A stretch of DNA of 64,000 bases from Gentiana macrophylla (taxonomy: Eukaryota > Streptophyta > Magnoliopsida > Gentianales > Gentianaceae): NCBI GenBank assembly GCA_026214975.1, contig CM047806.1:6361822-6425821 (forward strand). Reading direction: 5' to 3'. The position numbers and the translations under genes were made by a program. Positions 22,026-33,330 of this stretch are shown here, piece after piece (the first letter of the stretch is position 1; each line of letters opens with the position of its first letter). The notes beneath the pieces are model-generated. The model worked only from the letters and a program-made list of their open reading frames with translations. It made no database searches and was not told the origin of the DNA.

Positions 22026-24210
22026 ATGACGGATATAACGGACGATATAGCAGAGGAGTTGTCGTTTCAAGGCTATGAAGACGATTTCAGGCTGTTACAG
22101 AGCCTTTTGGATGAGGTTCTTCATAGAGAAGTCGGTCCTAAATTCATGGTGAAAGTCGAAAGGACTCGTGCCCTTGCTCAGGTGTTTTTTTACTTCCTTC
22201 TTATTTTTATTATTCGTCTCCATGTTTTTTATTGTATTTTTCAAAGGAGTGGCGTCCTGAACGTCGGACTCGGTCGGTTTCATGGAGTGTGTGTGGTGGA
22301 TGTTTATGTAACTTAATTATGGAATTCATGATTTTAGAGTTGTTTTTCTGGCATCTGTAATGTTGATTTTTATCTGAACTCTTTTTTGAGTGTTTTGGCG
22401 GAGAAATTCAGGGGAACTTGCATGCATGTGGTGAATTGGTGATCTATACGGGTTATGTCGAATTTTAGTGATGCCTTAAAGAATTTCAGGTTGGCATCGA
22501 TAGGTTAGCTTTGGATCTATGAGCAAATTTTTATGCTGCGTTTGATCATCGGATTGTTGTTGTTGTTTTTTTCTTTTTTTTTCTTTTTAAAATTCATGAT
22601 CGTTTGATTTTATGCATATTATAGGATAGCCTTGATGGCTTGGTTTGGCTTTGACTGTCCTGGTGATTGTTTTATGTAGTAAATAGCATAATCAATGCAT
22701 TTTGTTTCTATAGCTTGTGTTTCTGGGGGCAAAGATATTAACACCGATATTTTGTGTAATGTAAGAGTGCATATTGAGACCACTGCAGAGCTGCTTGAGC
22801 AGCAACTGGCGAAAGAGTTATCCAATATGACTTTGGAAGAAGCATTATCCCTTGCTTGGACATTTAGTCATTATCTGAATTTGATGGGAACTGCAGAAAC
22901 TCATCATAGGTACCTCAGAATTTATGTTTTTTCTTTATTCGATCATGCAATAATGCGTGGTTTCTCTGTTTTTCCTGTTTAGCCCTATAAACACGAGAAA
23001 ATTTTATTTGGGAATCATTTAATGCTAGATGTTCCATATATTCCATATACTAAAGTCTCATATTTATGCTATGTCCATTTTGGATTCTGGATGTTCTGTT
23101 CTTCATTCCTGCAAGCCTTATATTTAGTGATAAAAATGAATATTAAATCGCTTGTGTTCAGGTTACACATCTACTTCAGTTGCTAAATAGTAACTTTTGA
23201 ATCTCCCTCCCTGTTTAATATCTGGTGATGCAGAGTAAGTAAAAATCGAGAAGGGGCATACTTGTCAAAATCATGTCATGACACTTTCAGCAGGCTTATG
23301 CAGTCTGGTGTATCTCCAGATACACTTTACAATACTGTTACTACTCAGGTCATCTGTCATCATCTCTTTGTTTACTTTGGTATTGCAAGGAGTTTTGTTT
23401 GGTTTTACTATATATCGATTTATTTGGTTACAGGAAGTTGAGATTGTCATGATCGCACATCCCACACAAATTAATCGACGATCCGTCTGATATAAACATA
23501 TCAGGATTGCGCTATTTGTGTTACAGTACTTTGTAAACAATGGAAGTCTTTAGCAAATTAGTAAAACAACTCTATTTAATATCATTATGATTCAATCTTG
23601 CAGCATCTCTTGGAATACAAAGACAGGCAAGATCTTGGACGAGAAGATAAAGAAATGGGATTAGAAGATCTGGTACCGTGATTACACTTGGATAAACAGT
23701 TATACATACACAGACACACATATATATTCAGTGTTTGTAAATCGGTAATTCTTATTCTTTTAGAGGAGAGAGGTTACTTCCATCTGGCAAACGGATGAAC
23801 TGAGACGACACAAACCTACTCCAGTTGATGAAGCAAGAGAGTGGTAAATATGATTCACATGAACTTAAACACACCGCTTTTCGATTTCTTCATTCCTTTC
23901 TTAATTTTATAATGTCCCACCTTGTATTATGTCTTAACAATAATTACTTGGCATTTCAGGTTTGCATATCGTTGAGCGATCACTTTGGAAAGTCAGTACC
24001 TCATTATCTACGTCGTCTCTCGGCAATGCACTAAAGAAGGTGCGTTTATTTTGTTTTTCATACACAAATTTGTTATTGCAAGTACTCATCGTGCTTGTTT
24101 CTTTCCTTTTCCTCAGAAACGTGAAAGCCACTCCCATTGACATGCACACCAATAAAATTTGGTTCTGGATGGGTGGTGATCGAGATGGAAATCCAAATGT
24201 GAGAACAAAG
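22026..24210 (+). pseudogene. PPC4: Bacterial-type PEP carboxylase (PPC4-like), exons 1-8 only
   Basis: Eight exon-like blocks lie in order: 22026-22181, ~22713-22909, 23234-23348, 23434-~23515, 23604-23672, 23764-23843, 23960-24039 and 24117-24210. Nearly all have GT-AG borders. They encode the N-terminal part of the plant bacterial-type PEPC: MTDITDDIAEELSF, TAELLEQQL, ARTFSHYLNLMG-like, the catalytic-face motif HPTQINRR, IWQTDELRRHKPTPVDEA and WMGGDRDGNPNV. Normally the enzyme (about 1050 residues) forms oxaloacetate from PEP and bicarbonate. Here TGA replaces a codon straight after HPTQINRR, at least three small indels break exons 7 and 8, and everything downstream, including the C-terminal active-site loops, is missing. 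Exon 2 carries a diverged insertion. It is a non-functional partial copy carried by the Helitron. Confidence 0.9.
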
Positions 24211-24744
24211 GTGATATTTGTTGGATCGACATTTGTTTCCATTTATACTTTTGAAATTGGTTCCATACGATTTTGATAATCGATTAATCGTATGTTGTGG
24301 AATTTACTCTTACTCAATTACCCACCATTGGCTTTTGCTCAAGAACATGAATGCATTTGCATCGCCTCGTCGTGAGCGTCACGATGAATATTATTTTTGA
24401 GAGTTTTTAATTTGTATGTATTGCTTTTGCATGAAGGTTTCGTTTGGTCTCTTTGAAATAGATTTTTGTAGTTGCGTGGACTTTCCAACAAGATGGTAGC
24501 TTTAGATTCGCTTTCGATTTTTTTTTGGATTGCATAAGCAACCTTGTTCTAGCAAGAAAGATGGTAGCTTTAGATTCGCTTTATCGATTTCATGTTGTTT
24601 TGGATTGCACGCGTGTGGTGGTAGTTTTCTTGCTTATGTATATGCCGGATTCCACAAAGATGGTGGCTTTGGCTTCTCGCTTACTTGATTTCATGTTTTT
24701 TGGATTGCATGTTGTGTGAGGCCCGATTGGGTATCTTTGGATGG
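24211..24744. other. Spacer between captured PEPC and PPR fragments
   Basis: No gene is seen. An imperfect tandem motif AAGATGGTAGCTTTAGATTCGC recurs at about 24491, 24560 and 24657. Confidence 0.5.
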
Positions 24745-24926
24745 GTGTGGATTGATGTGGTTTGGTACAACACCCTCATACGCTGCTATCTCGAATCGAA
24801 TCTCCTTCAAATGCACTCTCCATCTTCATTCACATGCCCGGTACTCAAATTGCGCTCCCGATAGCTTCTCTTATGCATTTGTGTTAAAAGCGATAGCGAA
24901 TATGCGGTGTGTTAAGTGGGTTTGAG
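24745..24926 (+). pseudogene. PPR protein fragment
   Basis: One frame begins DVVWYNTLIRCYLESN, the usual start of a plant PLS-type PPR repeat. After a frame change another reads PDSFSYAFVLKAIANMRCVKWG, the next repeat of the same family. Such proteins bind organellar RNA in sequence-specific editing or processing. Fewer than two repeats remain, with a frameshift between them and a stop soon after, so this is a relic. It lies between the PEPC and JAR1 copies, same strand. Confidence 0.65.
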
Positions 24927-25032
24927 TTGCATTGTCCTTTTTTATTGTTGGATTGGTTATATAATTATTCATTGTCCAGATTATTTTACCTAGGTCACTC
25001 ATTGTTTTAGGTGTTTTAGAAGTAATATAGGG

Positions 25033-27372
25033 ATGTTGGATGAGATTCCGAATGTGTTTGATCCGGAAGATGTGGTAAGCGAATTTGAGGCCATGACTAA
25101 AGATCTTGAGAGGTTTCGAGAGAGATACATCAAGAAGATTCTAGAAGAAAATGGAGGGAATGAGTATTTGCAACAATGGGGGCTTGATGGGAAGAGCGAT
25201 CCAGAGAGTTTCAAAGCTTGTGTTCCAATTGTCACTCATGAAGATTTGGAAAGTTATATAATGAGGATTGTTGACGGTGATGATTCCCGGTTCTTCTTTG
25301 GAAAACCGATTACAACCATCTCGTTAAGGTAGAATTAACTTAAATGTCGATGGTATGAGTTAGAGTTCTTCATGTATTCATCATTTTTGTATTTGTGCGA
25401 CTCGGTACCACTAGGGAATGCCAAGGTTTGTGCTTTTCAATGATGAACTGGTGGAGACGACCATGCAAATCTATAAAACATCTTTCGCTTATAGAAACCG
25501 GTAAATTGTTGCCTATTTCTTGATACTCCTGTTGGTTATGAATCATGGATTTACCGTAAAAATGCGCTCTTGTTACTTTTAAATTTGTATGAATTTGTTG
25601 CTCGATTTTCCATGTTCGCATTTTGTTGCTCGATTTTCCATGTTCGTTTCCTTTTTTGTTTTTCTTCTACTTTTTCAAGTGTATCATGAATCACTTTGTT
25701 GCTTAGTATCGATAAGTTAAGTAGTGATTAAAGCTGCACTCGTGGATGACTGTATTTCTTGGATTGATTTTCTTCCAATTTACGTCAATCTAACTCTTTG
25801 TTGTGAAGAATATGTTGTTTTCTTGATGCGAAATTGGGTTTCGATTGCTTCCCGGTTACAAAGCGGCAAGTGTTTGCGATTCATTTATAGCGAGAAGCGA
25901 TTCAAAACAAAAGGAGGTTTAGCTGCGAGAGAAATTTACAACAAACGTATATCATGATCCACTTTTCAAGAAAACTATGAAGGCAATGCAGACCCCATGT
26001 TGTAGCCCCGACGACGTAATATTCGGCCTTGATTTCCACGGTCATTATATTGTCATCTTTTATCTACGGACTCATTTACCGGGACGATATTCAAATTATA
26101 TCATCAACATTTGCACATAGCATTGTCTATGCTTTTCGATCATTTGAACTCGGATTGGGAAGAACTCGTGCTAATATCCGAGAAGCGGATCCTTAGTACC
26201 CGAATAATCGTTCCATCTGTTCGATCGGCAATGTCAAAGCCGCTTAAACCGAACCCCGAATTGGCCGATCGAGAAATTGGACAAATGTAAAGGATTGAGC
26301 AATTGGTATGGATTGATTCAAGCATTATTTCCGAATACTAGGTACATTTACGGCATAATGACCGGTACAATGGAACCTTATCTCGAAAAAAATCGAGACA
26401 TTATGTTGGAGATCTACCTTTAGTCAGTCTGATTACGGGTCTTGAAGGTTGGGTCATGGCTAATGTCAATCCGACATTGCCACTGAATCCGTTACTATCG
26501 CCGTTTCTCCCAAATATCGTATTTTGAGTTCATTCCTTTGAAACAAAATCTTGATGAACAAAATCCGTCTGTTGAGGCCAGCCGGTTGGTCTTACTGAAG
26601 TCGAATTGGTGAAGAGTATGAAATTCTTGTCACAAGTTTTGCGGTATACTTTTCAATCTATCGCTTTTTCTTTATATCTATGGGAGTAGCTCTCGGTGCT
26701 GGGCTACGCCCTCTCTCATACAAAAATGGCGGTGATAAATAAAATTCCAAACTCGGACTCCAATCAGATTCTACATTAGAACCCTATCTCTCTTACGATC
26801 CCACCCCCTCGTATGGCGCTTCTTCCATTCAAAAAAAAGGTAGTTTCTGTGCACGTCGTAAAAGTGAGAGGCTTTCACAACTCTACACGAACTCCAATTC
26901 ATGCAGAAAAACCTTTTTAACAATCAACATCGACAAGAACACAGAAAAGACCTCTGACATTTCCGTGGAATCCGCGATCCAATCTTTTATCTTCGGAAAA
27001 GCTAGAAGTAGTCGATTTCACAAGCCGTGTAGACACATCAACCGAACCGGGTCACTACGTGATCTTCTGGGAAATCAGTGGTGACACAAGTGATGAAGTC
27101 TTACAAGAATGTTGCAATTGCTTAGACAGGTCATTTCTTGACGCTGGATACGTAAGCTCGCGTAAAGTGAAGCTCATCAGTGATCTCGAGCTTCAAGTCG
27201 TTAAATCGAAGACTTTTCATAAGATTTTGGATCATTATGTGGGATTAGGTCTTTCTTTGTTAGTCGAGTTTAAGACACCAAGATGTGTTTCAACAAGTAA
27301 TTGCACTTTGTCTTGCAAATACTTTGTGGGAATATGGTTAAGAGTTATTTTAATACAGAAGGAACACTTGCA
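25033..27372 (+). pseudogene. JAR1: JAR1/GH3.11-like jasmonoyl-amino acid synthetase pseudogene
   Basis: The frame starts with an ATG at 25033 and encodes a GH3 N-terminus (FDPEDVVSEFEAMTKD, YLQQWGLDGKSDPESF, VPIVTHEDLESYI, GKPITTISL). After a short intron and frame breaks come FNDELVETTMQIYKTSFAYRNR, KRFKTKGGLAA, FKKTMKAMQTPC, MSKPLKPNPELAD and RHYVGDLPLVS. The long last block (27059-27372) is well kept: PGHYVIFWEISGD, DEVLQECCNCLDRSF, AGYVSSRKV, FHKILDHYVGLG and FKTPRC. Group I GH3 enzymes adenylate jasmonate and join it to isoleucine. The SSGTT-type ATP loop is broken by single-base losses near 25400, and several stops and indels lie at 25930-26950. It spans the whole gene but cannot make a protein. 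It ends about 110 bp before the Helitron hairpin. Confidence 0.88.
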
Positions 27373-27484
27373 CAACTTACTCACATTATTCTACTCTTCG
27401 TGAAACACAATACAACACACACATTAACAACACAAAACAAACTCTCAAACAAAACACGAACAAAAAAAACCAGGTAGGGGCAAC

Positions 27485-27513
27485 ACCGTGCAGAGCACGG
27501 TTACCCCACCTAG
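27485..27513 (+). terminator. Helitron 3' hairpin and CTAG terminus
   Basis: ACCGTGC and GCACGGT pair perfectly around AGA, then TACCCCAC leads to CTAG and a T outside. This is the classical 3' signal that ends rolling-circle transfer in plant Helitrons. Confidence 0.88.

Positions 27514-27543
<30 letters not shown>
27514..27543. repeat. (TA)n(TG)n microsatellite, 3' flank of the Helitron
   Basis: A TA run followed by a TG run. Together with the tract at 21088-21129 it forms the likely pre-insertion microsatellite. Confidence 0.9.
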
Positions 27544-27544
<1 letters not shown>

Positions 27545-28052
27545 ATACGAAGATATATGGAATTGTGAAATATGGAAACTACTTTTCTTCAACTCTCATG
27601 CTTTCTATAATAGTTTATATTGCTTACTTACAAGTGCATGGGATCTCAATAGTCGGGTGTGGTTTTCAGCGATACATAAAATTATAACATGTTATCAGCA
27701 TGAGTGCTCTATTCCGATAAATTGTTAACATTTCACAACATTCAAATTTTGATGCATATGTATCTGTTTATTTTATATTATGTTGTTGGATTTTTTTCCC
27801 TGAAAATGTTTATTGTACATGCTTTGTGTTTTGTTTATTATTGTTGCAGCATAATTGAAAGATTCAGTAAATTGATTGATGACAAAAAAATTCTATATAG
27901 TTCTTGCACACTGATTTGGCTTGTTTATCTCTTTTGTTTATATCCAAAGAATCATGATGGTGATAATCTTATCTCATATTTATGGTTACATATCATATGC
28001 TATATCCGAGGTAAAGAATCGAGGTAAAATTTTATTTTGTTAATCTTATTTA
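27544..28052. other. AT-rich intergenic sequence
   Basis: No gene, repeat or regulatory signal that I can support. The short ORFs are composition artefacts. Confidence 0.5.
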
Positions 28053-28364
28053 CTGCTCCTTTCGTTTTTTTTTATCTTTCACATTTCAGAATTTATTTTG
28101 TTTTTATTTATCTGTCATTTTACATTTTTAATGCATTATTTATTATTTTTCTCCTCTTTTACCAACAAAGTATTTACATCTCCAATTAAAAGATACATTT
28201 CCAATACTAAAAACTCCAAAAGTCGAATTGACTCAGTATTACCTATGCATATATTCAAAAAATCAAAGGACAACTTAGTCATTTTATACTATATTTTAGA
28301 TATATTAATCAATTTCTTAATTTGTGTGATTCTTCTCTCTACGACAGATAAAAAACAGAGGGAG
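28053..28364. mobile_element. Diverged Stowaway-like MITE
   Basis: The left end CTGCTCCTTTCGTTTTTTTT and right end AAAAAACAGAGGGAG are imperfect inverted repeats flanked by TA on each side (28051-28052 and 28365-28366). Internally TTATCTGTCATTTTAC on the left pairs loosely with the ACGACAGATAAA block on the right. No ORF. Confidence 0.5.
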
Positions 28365-28366
28365 TA

Positions 28367-28904
28367 TGATCAATATGATCATACAATGATATTTATATTG
28401 AAATATATAAATTATTGGCGAAAATAAGTATGCATTACCATTCGTTGGAGTGAATGTGTATAAAATATATATTTAAGATATGTCGAATAACATAAGTCCA
28501 TCCCCATACGTGAAAACGACCAAATGAAATATTCGAAATGTATCGAATTATCATTTTTTACTTGCGATTTGGGGTGGGATGGTAGATTTAACCGATGGAT
28601 TGAAAGAGAATAGTGGGTTTTTATGTGGAAAGAAGTGGTGGAAATGGCGATATGGGTGGTTGAAAGGTGGAGAAGATGGTGGTTGGAGGTTGAGGAAAAA
28701 ATGTAATTGTTTAAGGTAGAAGGATGTGATTGTAATAAAGAAAATACTGGAAATGGTAAAAGTAATTTGGATATAAGATACTTGAATTTTAATAGGTGTG
28801 GTGTCATGAATAGATTTATCATTTAAAAAGTCCATATGCGGTGCCTCAGGTAATCAATTATTTTCCGGGTTTTGACTAACAAATTTCTAGTTTTACCATT
28901 TGTA
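28367..28904. other. AT-rich intergenic sequence
   Basis: Two overlapping minus-strand ORFs (136 and 94 codons, 28412-28835) cover a GA-rich tract. They are Ser/His/Leu-rich, match nothing I know, and are probably non-coding. Confidence 0.4.
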
Positions 28905-30580
28905 GTGAATGCTTTAGTTGATCTTCTTGACGCTGCCGGGGAGGCGGAAGTAGGGCATCACGCTGACCAGAGTGCTTCTACTTAGATGACTCATACCAAG
29001 GAACATCCCCCTGCTCGGACTATGGGCTCTTCTATAAATGTTACCATAGCTCAGTTATTGTTCAAGAACGAAGACGGCGCTATGTTGCAGTCTCCTACTT
29101 CAAGGGAGAACTTGACTCCCATATCATTAACATGAGGAGGAGGATGAGGTGCCTCTCAGAAGGACTGGCCGGGGTAAATCTGAGCAAGCTGAGATTGGTG
29201 AAGGGCCGAGGAAGAAAGGCTGGAATGAGGCCTGTCCGGACTCCATACCAGATCCCGTTGTTCAGGAGGACGAGGAGACTCAAGCGAAGAAGGATGTGAT
29301 CTCCAGGATGTCCGATATGGAGCTGGTTGAGGCTAGCTTTGAGGCAATGAGATATGTAAGTTTTGTTTTCCTACCGTTTCTGATCTTTTCTTGATAAGAG
29401 TCTCACATTCCGGCCACATCTTATGGGTGCATGGGACCTTTGTTGGTAAATAGGTGTTTTCCAAACTCGCCGCTTCTGTGACCATGTTCGAGAAGAAGAT
29501 CTCCGAGTTGGAAAATGAGGCTTACATCTAGCAGTCTAAAAGTGAGGAGGTTGAGGACCTCAAAAAGCAGCTGCAAGCCCAAGCAAATGAGCTGGAGGCT
29601 TAGAAGTCTGGTTATGATGCCCGTCTCCAAGCTATTGTGGATGAACACTTAGGGAGAGAGGTTGAGCTAGGCCGGGCCATCACGAAGATCCGATCTGAGA
29701 TGGACGGACTGGAAGTGGTTGTTCAGGCCTTCCATGCTCAGCTTAAGGAAGCCTCTGCCCAGGTTATCCGGGACTACATGGCTTTTCCGGAGTTCATCAA
29801 ATCCTTGACATTGCTACTGCCCCCTGTGGTAAGCAGCAGCTATGTACTGGGTGTGAATGATTGTGAGGCCTAGTTTCCCGAGCTTTCTGTTGACAGCTTG
29901 GCCAAAAGGAAACTGTACAAGCCGGATGCAGACGTGGCATATTCTGCTTGAGTGAAGGAGTTCCATGAGGGAGTGGACCTGGTGGCTAAGTATCGCCGAG
30001 CACCTGCTGGTAGGGGTGTAGTCGAGCCAAGTCGAGTCAATACTTCCTAGGGCTCGACTCGACTAAAAAAAATCGGGCTCGAAACTCGGCTCGATCTCGA
30101 TCGAGCCATAAAGAGGCAAGATCCTACTCGATATAGCTCGACTCGTCTCGTAAACTCGATTATTTTCTGAGAATTCATTTAATTTTTTATGAAATATGAT
30201 AAGATCGAGCTCGACTCGGCTAATACTCGACTCGAATTATATTTTTTGAATTTTAAAAAATAATATTTTATAATAAATTTAATTAATTAAATAATTATAT
30301 AATCAAGCTCGATAATCTCGCGAGCTACTCGATTACTATATTTTAAAATTCGAGATCGGCTCGGTTAATTATCCGAGTAGCTCGACTCGAACTCGAACTC
30401 GAAAAAAACCGAATCGGGTCGAATTCTCTTGCGAGTCGAGTATGAGTAACTCACGAATAGTCCAACTCATTTACAGCCCTACCTGCTGGGTCAGAGCCTT
30501 CTACCTCAACCGCTCCCTCTTCGGCTCCTCATTCTTCAAAGCCACGACAAAGTCCATCTCCTGATGCTTAGATCGAGTCG
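28905..30580 (+). pseudogene. Retrotransposon-associated coiled-coil ORF (putative gypsy-type accessory or gag-like)
   Basis: The frame includes a charged linker (RRTGRGKSEQAEIGEGPRKK), an ISRMSDMELVEASFEAM motif, an intron-like gap (29356-29452) with a GTAAGT donor, and then a long heptad-rich region (KISELENEAYI, EVEDLKKQLQAQANELEA, GREVELGRAITKIRSEMDG). It ends with FPELSVDSLA and a Ser/Pro-rich tail. This layout is common in plant ORFs attached to Gypsy-type elements. At least four in-frame stops are present, at positions where CAG or CGA would be expected. An hAT element (30011-30481) interrupts the tail. The exact family is uncertain. Confidence 0.55.
30011..30481. mobile_element. Non-autonomous hAT element, 8-bp target duplication
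   Basis: It starts TAGGGGTGTAGTCGAGCC and ends ATTTACAGCCCTA, an inverted TAGGG(G/C)TGTA terminus. Perfect CCTGCTGG direct repeats lie at 30003-30010 and 30482-30489. The interior is a network of GAGCTCGACTCG-like motifs in both orientations, so it can fold extensively. It splits the C-terminal tail of the coiled-coil ORF. Confidence 0.9.
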
Positions 30581-30699
30581 CTTGTGGACTTGTTATTTTT
30601 GTTTTTGTTTTGAAAAAATTCCAAAACTATAATCTATTTTTGTATTTGCCATATATATAACTTTGCCATTTTACTCCTGACGAGTCTTTATTTTCAGCA

Positions 30700-31300
30700 C
30701 TTTGACTCATGTTGGGGTTATCTTGCCCCCCCAGTATGTCATGCATTAACTATAGAGTTTTTGTATGTCATACTTAGATGCTTGTTTCAGACTTAGGATT
30801 TGTCATTTGCAAACTTACTGTGCCGGCCCGCGGGGCTCAGTTCGAGTCTGGCCTGCAGAATTAGTGAGTTTGTTGTGTAAACTTGTTGACTTTGGCTTGC
30901 GGAGCTCATCTTGAATCCGACCTACAGAACTCAATGCTTTAATGTTTGTTTTGCAGACTTAACGACTTGGGCTGAGCCCGTACAACGGAGCTCAGTTTGT
31001 CAGTTCTGCAGACCCAACAATGTTGGTTGAGTCCGACCTGCGGAGTCCAGTTGGTCTGTTTTGCAAACCTAATATTTCAGACTGAGTCCGACCTGCAGAG
31101 CTTAGTTGGTCTGTTAAGTCGGTTAGGGTTCGAATCCTAAAGTCTATAAATACCACCTGTATTGTAAATTGTAACTTTTCTGTGATAATAAAATAATTAT
31201 CGTTTGTCCGTGGAGTAGTCAGCAAATCGTCGGAAACCACGTTAAATCTGTGTTGTTCTTATTTCTGCATTACTTGTTTGTTTATTTTATGTTCTTTACT
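30700..31300 (+). repeat. LTR-like promoter region with tandem repeats
   Basis: About five imperfect copies of a 50-70 bp unit around GACTGAGTCCGACCTGCAGAGCTCAG lie upstream of a TATAAATA at 31145. A leader with AATAAAATAATT follows. This resembles the U3 enhancer repeats and R region of an LTR, and fits as the 3' LTR of the element that carried the coiled-coil ORF. Both LTR ends are unproven. Confidence 0.45.
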
Positions 31301-32186
31301 CACAATCATCATCACTTTTTAACCGATTTGTTATAACAGATGTTTCGTTTAAAGCTCAAAGAAGGCGACCGCAACACCGCTCTTTCCTGTTTATCTTGCC
31401 ATCAATCTATCGATTTGCAGGGTTTTTCAACCAAGAGTTGGTCATGTGTTTATGCGGAAAACTCGTATCGATTTCAGAACAATGTCATCATCAAATTTGT
31501 GGATGCAGTAAACCTTGTGGTAGAAGATAGTAGTAGTATTGAGCAAAATCAAATATATCAGAATCTCAAATTGTCTATACACAGGAAATTTATGATAAAC
31601 AGTTTGCATGTGTTGGAAAATTGTTCGTACAAGCGATTCCGATACTCATGTTTTGTAGTGAAATTATTTTAGGCGGTGTCCCCGTATTGTATCTATACGA
31701 AAAATCTCGAAGGTTTTTATGCGTTAATTCATATCTCGGTATGATTTATAATAACATTGTGTTTCATAATCATAGGTATTTATGGCACTATTGCTTGTAT
31801 AAATTATATAAATTGCATAGTTGAAAACTCATGCCTTATTCTAAAAAAATAAAAAATAAAAACTCATGCTATTTGTTTTGTGGGTGCTGATTTTCGTTGG
31901 GAAATGTGGGAAAAAAAATGATAAAAATTTAATTAGAATTTGAAAACTCATGCCATTTGTGGGTACTTATTGTATGTTTTCGTAGCATTTCATTGTGAAA
32001 TATCTAATTTTTATTTTATTTTTCAATTTACGAAAACAAAATAGAGTATTAAATTATAATCAACAAGACATCGCCATAGTGATTATCACTTTGCTATAAC
32101 CTGATAAGAGACTAGGCTTCGCTCCACATTTGGAGGAAATTAAATGTGTGTGTTTTAATATATATTTCGTTTCGAAAAAAGAGTAT

Positions 32187-32190
<4 letters not shown>
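31301..32190. other. Intergenic; 110-codon plus-strand ORF of unknown nature
   Basis: An ORF at 31340-31672 (MFRLKLKEGDRNTALSC...) has a CLSC motif and follows an AACAG acceptor-like site. It could be a fragment of an unknown gene. Duplicated AAAACTCATGC motifs appear at 31825-31955. The rest is AT-rich. Confidence 0.3.

Positions 32191-32251
<61 letters not shown>
32191..32251. repeat. (TA)n microsatellite
   Basis: An uninterrupted TA run of about 61 bp. Confidence 0.97.
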
Positions 32252-32254
<3 letters not shown>

Positions 32255-32357
32255 ACACATTTATAAATTACACGAAGGAAAATAATAACATTTTTTTAGG
32301 AGAGAGAATAATAACATTAAAACCAAAGAAAATGATACAGTAATTAAATAATACGAA

Positions 32358-32360
<3 letters not shown>

Positions 32361-32408
<48 letters not shown>
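32361..32408. repeat. (AT)n microsatellite
   Basis: An uninterrupted AT run of about 48 bp; a short (AAT)n tract follows at 32473-32497. Confidence 0.97.
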
Positions 32409-32412
<4 letters not shown>

Positions 32413-32581
32413 CTTTTCTTAAGTCACGTACACATAATAAATTATAAAATAAGCTGCTAGAAAATATTGACTATAATAATAATAATAATAATAATAAGGT
32501 AGTGATAATAGGGAGCCATCATCAACATGCATGCAGCCATCCTATCAACATCACCTGCTAAACTTCATCATTTTCTTCCTC

Positions 32582-33062
32582 TCATTTTGCTGTGGAAAAA
32601 AAAAATGTAATTAATTTGGAGTTAATTAATTAACAATAGTATTTTGTAAGTTCACTAATTCATAATACCACTCGGCTTCACAGTGATAAGTTATTAATAT
32701 GAGGAGAAGAAAAAGAACACAGTCTATGATTTTTAAACAACTACGTACCCCTACATATTTTGATTTATATAGTTTCAATAATTAAATCATCATCATCATC
32801 ATCATCCAAAACAGAATAATACAGAATTACTACTACTACCTGCTTTGTGGATGTCTCTCTCAGCATCTGTCTTGAACACATTTTTACACGTAGTGCATTC
32901 AACCTTGAGGGATTTATGCTTACTCTTGTTGTGAGCCTCCATGGAGTCAATGGAATGTACATACTTCCCCTCCGGGCAGTTGATACACACCCCTGGATGG
33001 TAAGCAGGGTGCCCACGACTTGCAGGTATTGGTTCCAAGTCTTCCAATTTCGTTTTTGTCAT
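32582..33062 (-). CDS. Small C2H2-like zinc-finger protein, two exons
   Basis: Exon 1 (33062 down to 32840) starts with ATG, MTKTKLEDLEPIPASRG, and ends at AAAGCAG|GTAGTAG. The best acceptor is TTTCCACAG at 32590, after which exon 2 (32589-32582) gives a TGA within three codons. The joined CDS is 231 nt, 76 residues. The protein carries two finger-like pairs: CINC with HNKSKH, then CTTC with a lone H near the end. This suggests a plant zinc-finger microprotein or a shortened C2H2 protein. A TATA-like TATTATAAG lies about 60 bp upstream on the minus strand. The short second exon is my inference; an alternative is read-through into the intron, adding about ten residues. Confidence 0.5.
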
Positions 33063-33180
33063 CGGGATCGGATTTTGGTGGGTCGGGGCCGGGAAGGGGA
33101 GAGTGTGTGTTGCAAATCTTATAATACAATGGAGGGTGTGCCGGTGAAACTCAAGCTACTAGAGTGTGTGGCTTTTATAG

Positions 33181-33185
<5 letters not shown>

Positions 33186-33220
<35 letters not shown>

Positions 33221-33330
33221 GAATAAGAAAGATACACACATTAGTCTCCACTGGTACTCAAACCCGAAACCTCCGGTTTAATGACCATAATATTTATCGT
33301 CGGGCCGATGTCATGTTGGCATTTGTTGTT
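33186..33330 (-). mobile_element. SINE-like fragment with poly-A tail (minus strand)
   Basis: A 33-T run at 33186-33218 (poly-A on the minus strand) is preceded on the minus strand by GGTTTCGGGTTTGAGTACC, similar to a tRNA box B. No clear box A or target duplication was found. It could also be another poly-A retroelement. Confidence 0.35.

Larger units (their letters stand above)
21130..27513 (+). mobile_element. Non-autonomous Helitron carrying host gene fragments
   Basis: The left end is A|TCTACCTTAGTAGTACC, the TC-type start of a Helitron. The right end is a GC-rich hairpin (27485-27501, ACCGTGC-AGA-GCACGGT) followed 12 nt later by CTAG|T. Both flanks are TA microsatellite, so the element sits between A and T without target duplication, as expected for Helitrons. 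It has no Rep/helicase ORF. Inside, on the same strand, lie the PEPC, PPR and JAR1 pseudogenes, with introns kept, which indicates capture of genomic DNA rather than cDNA. Length is 6384 bp. The right end is strong; the left end is inferred from terminus pattern and flank. Confidence 0.75.

Noticed and set aside
28412..28835. Overlapping minus-strand ORFs of 136 and 94 codons
   Set aside because: They read through a purine-rich tract and have low-complexity composition.
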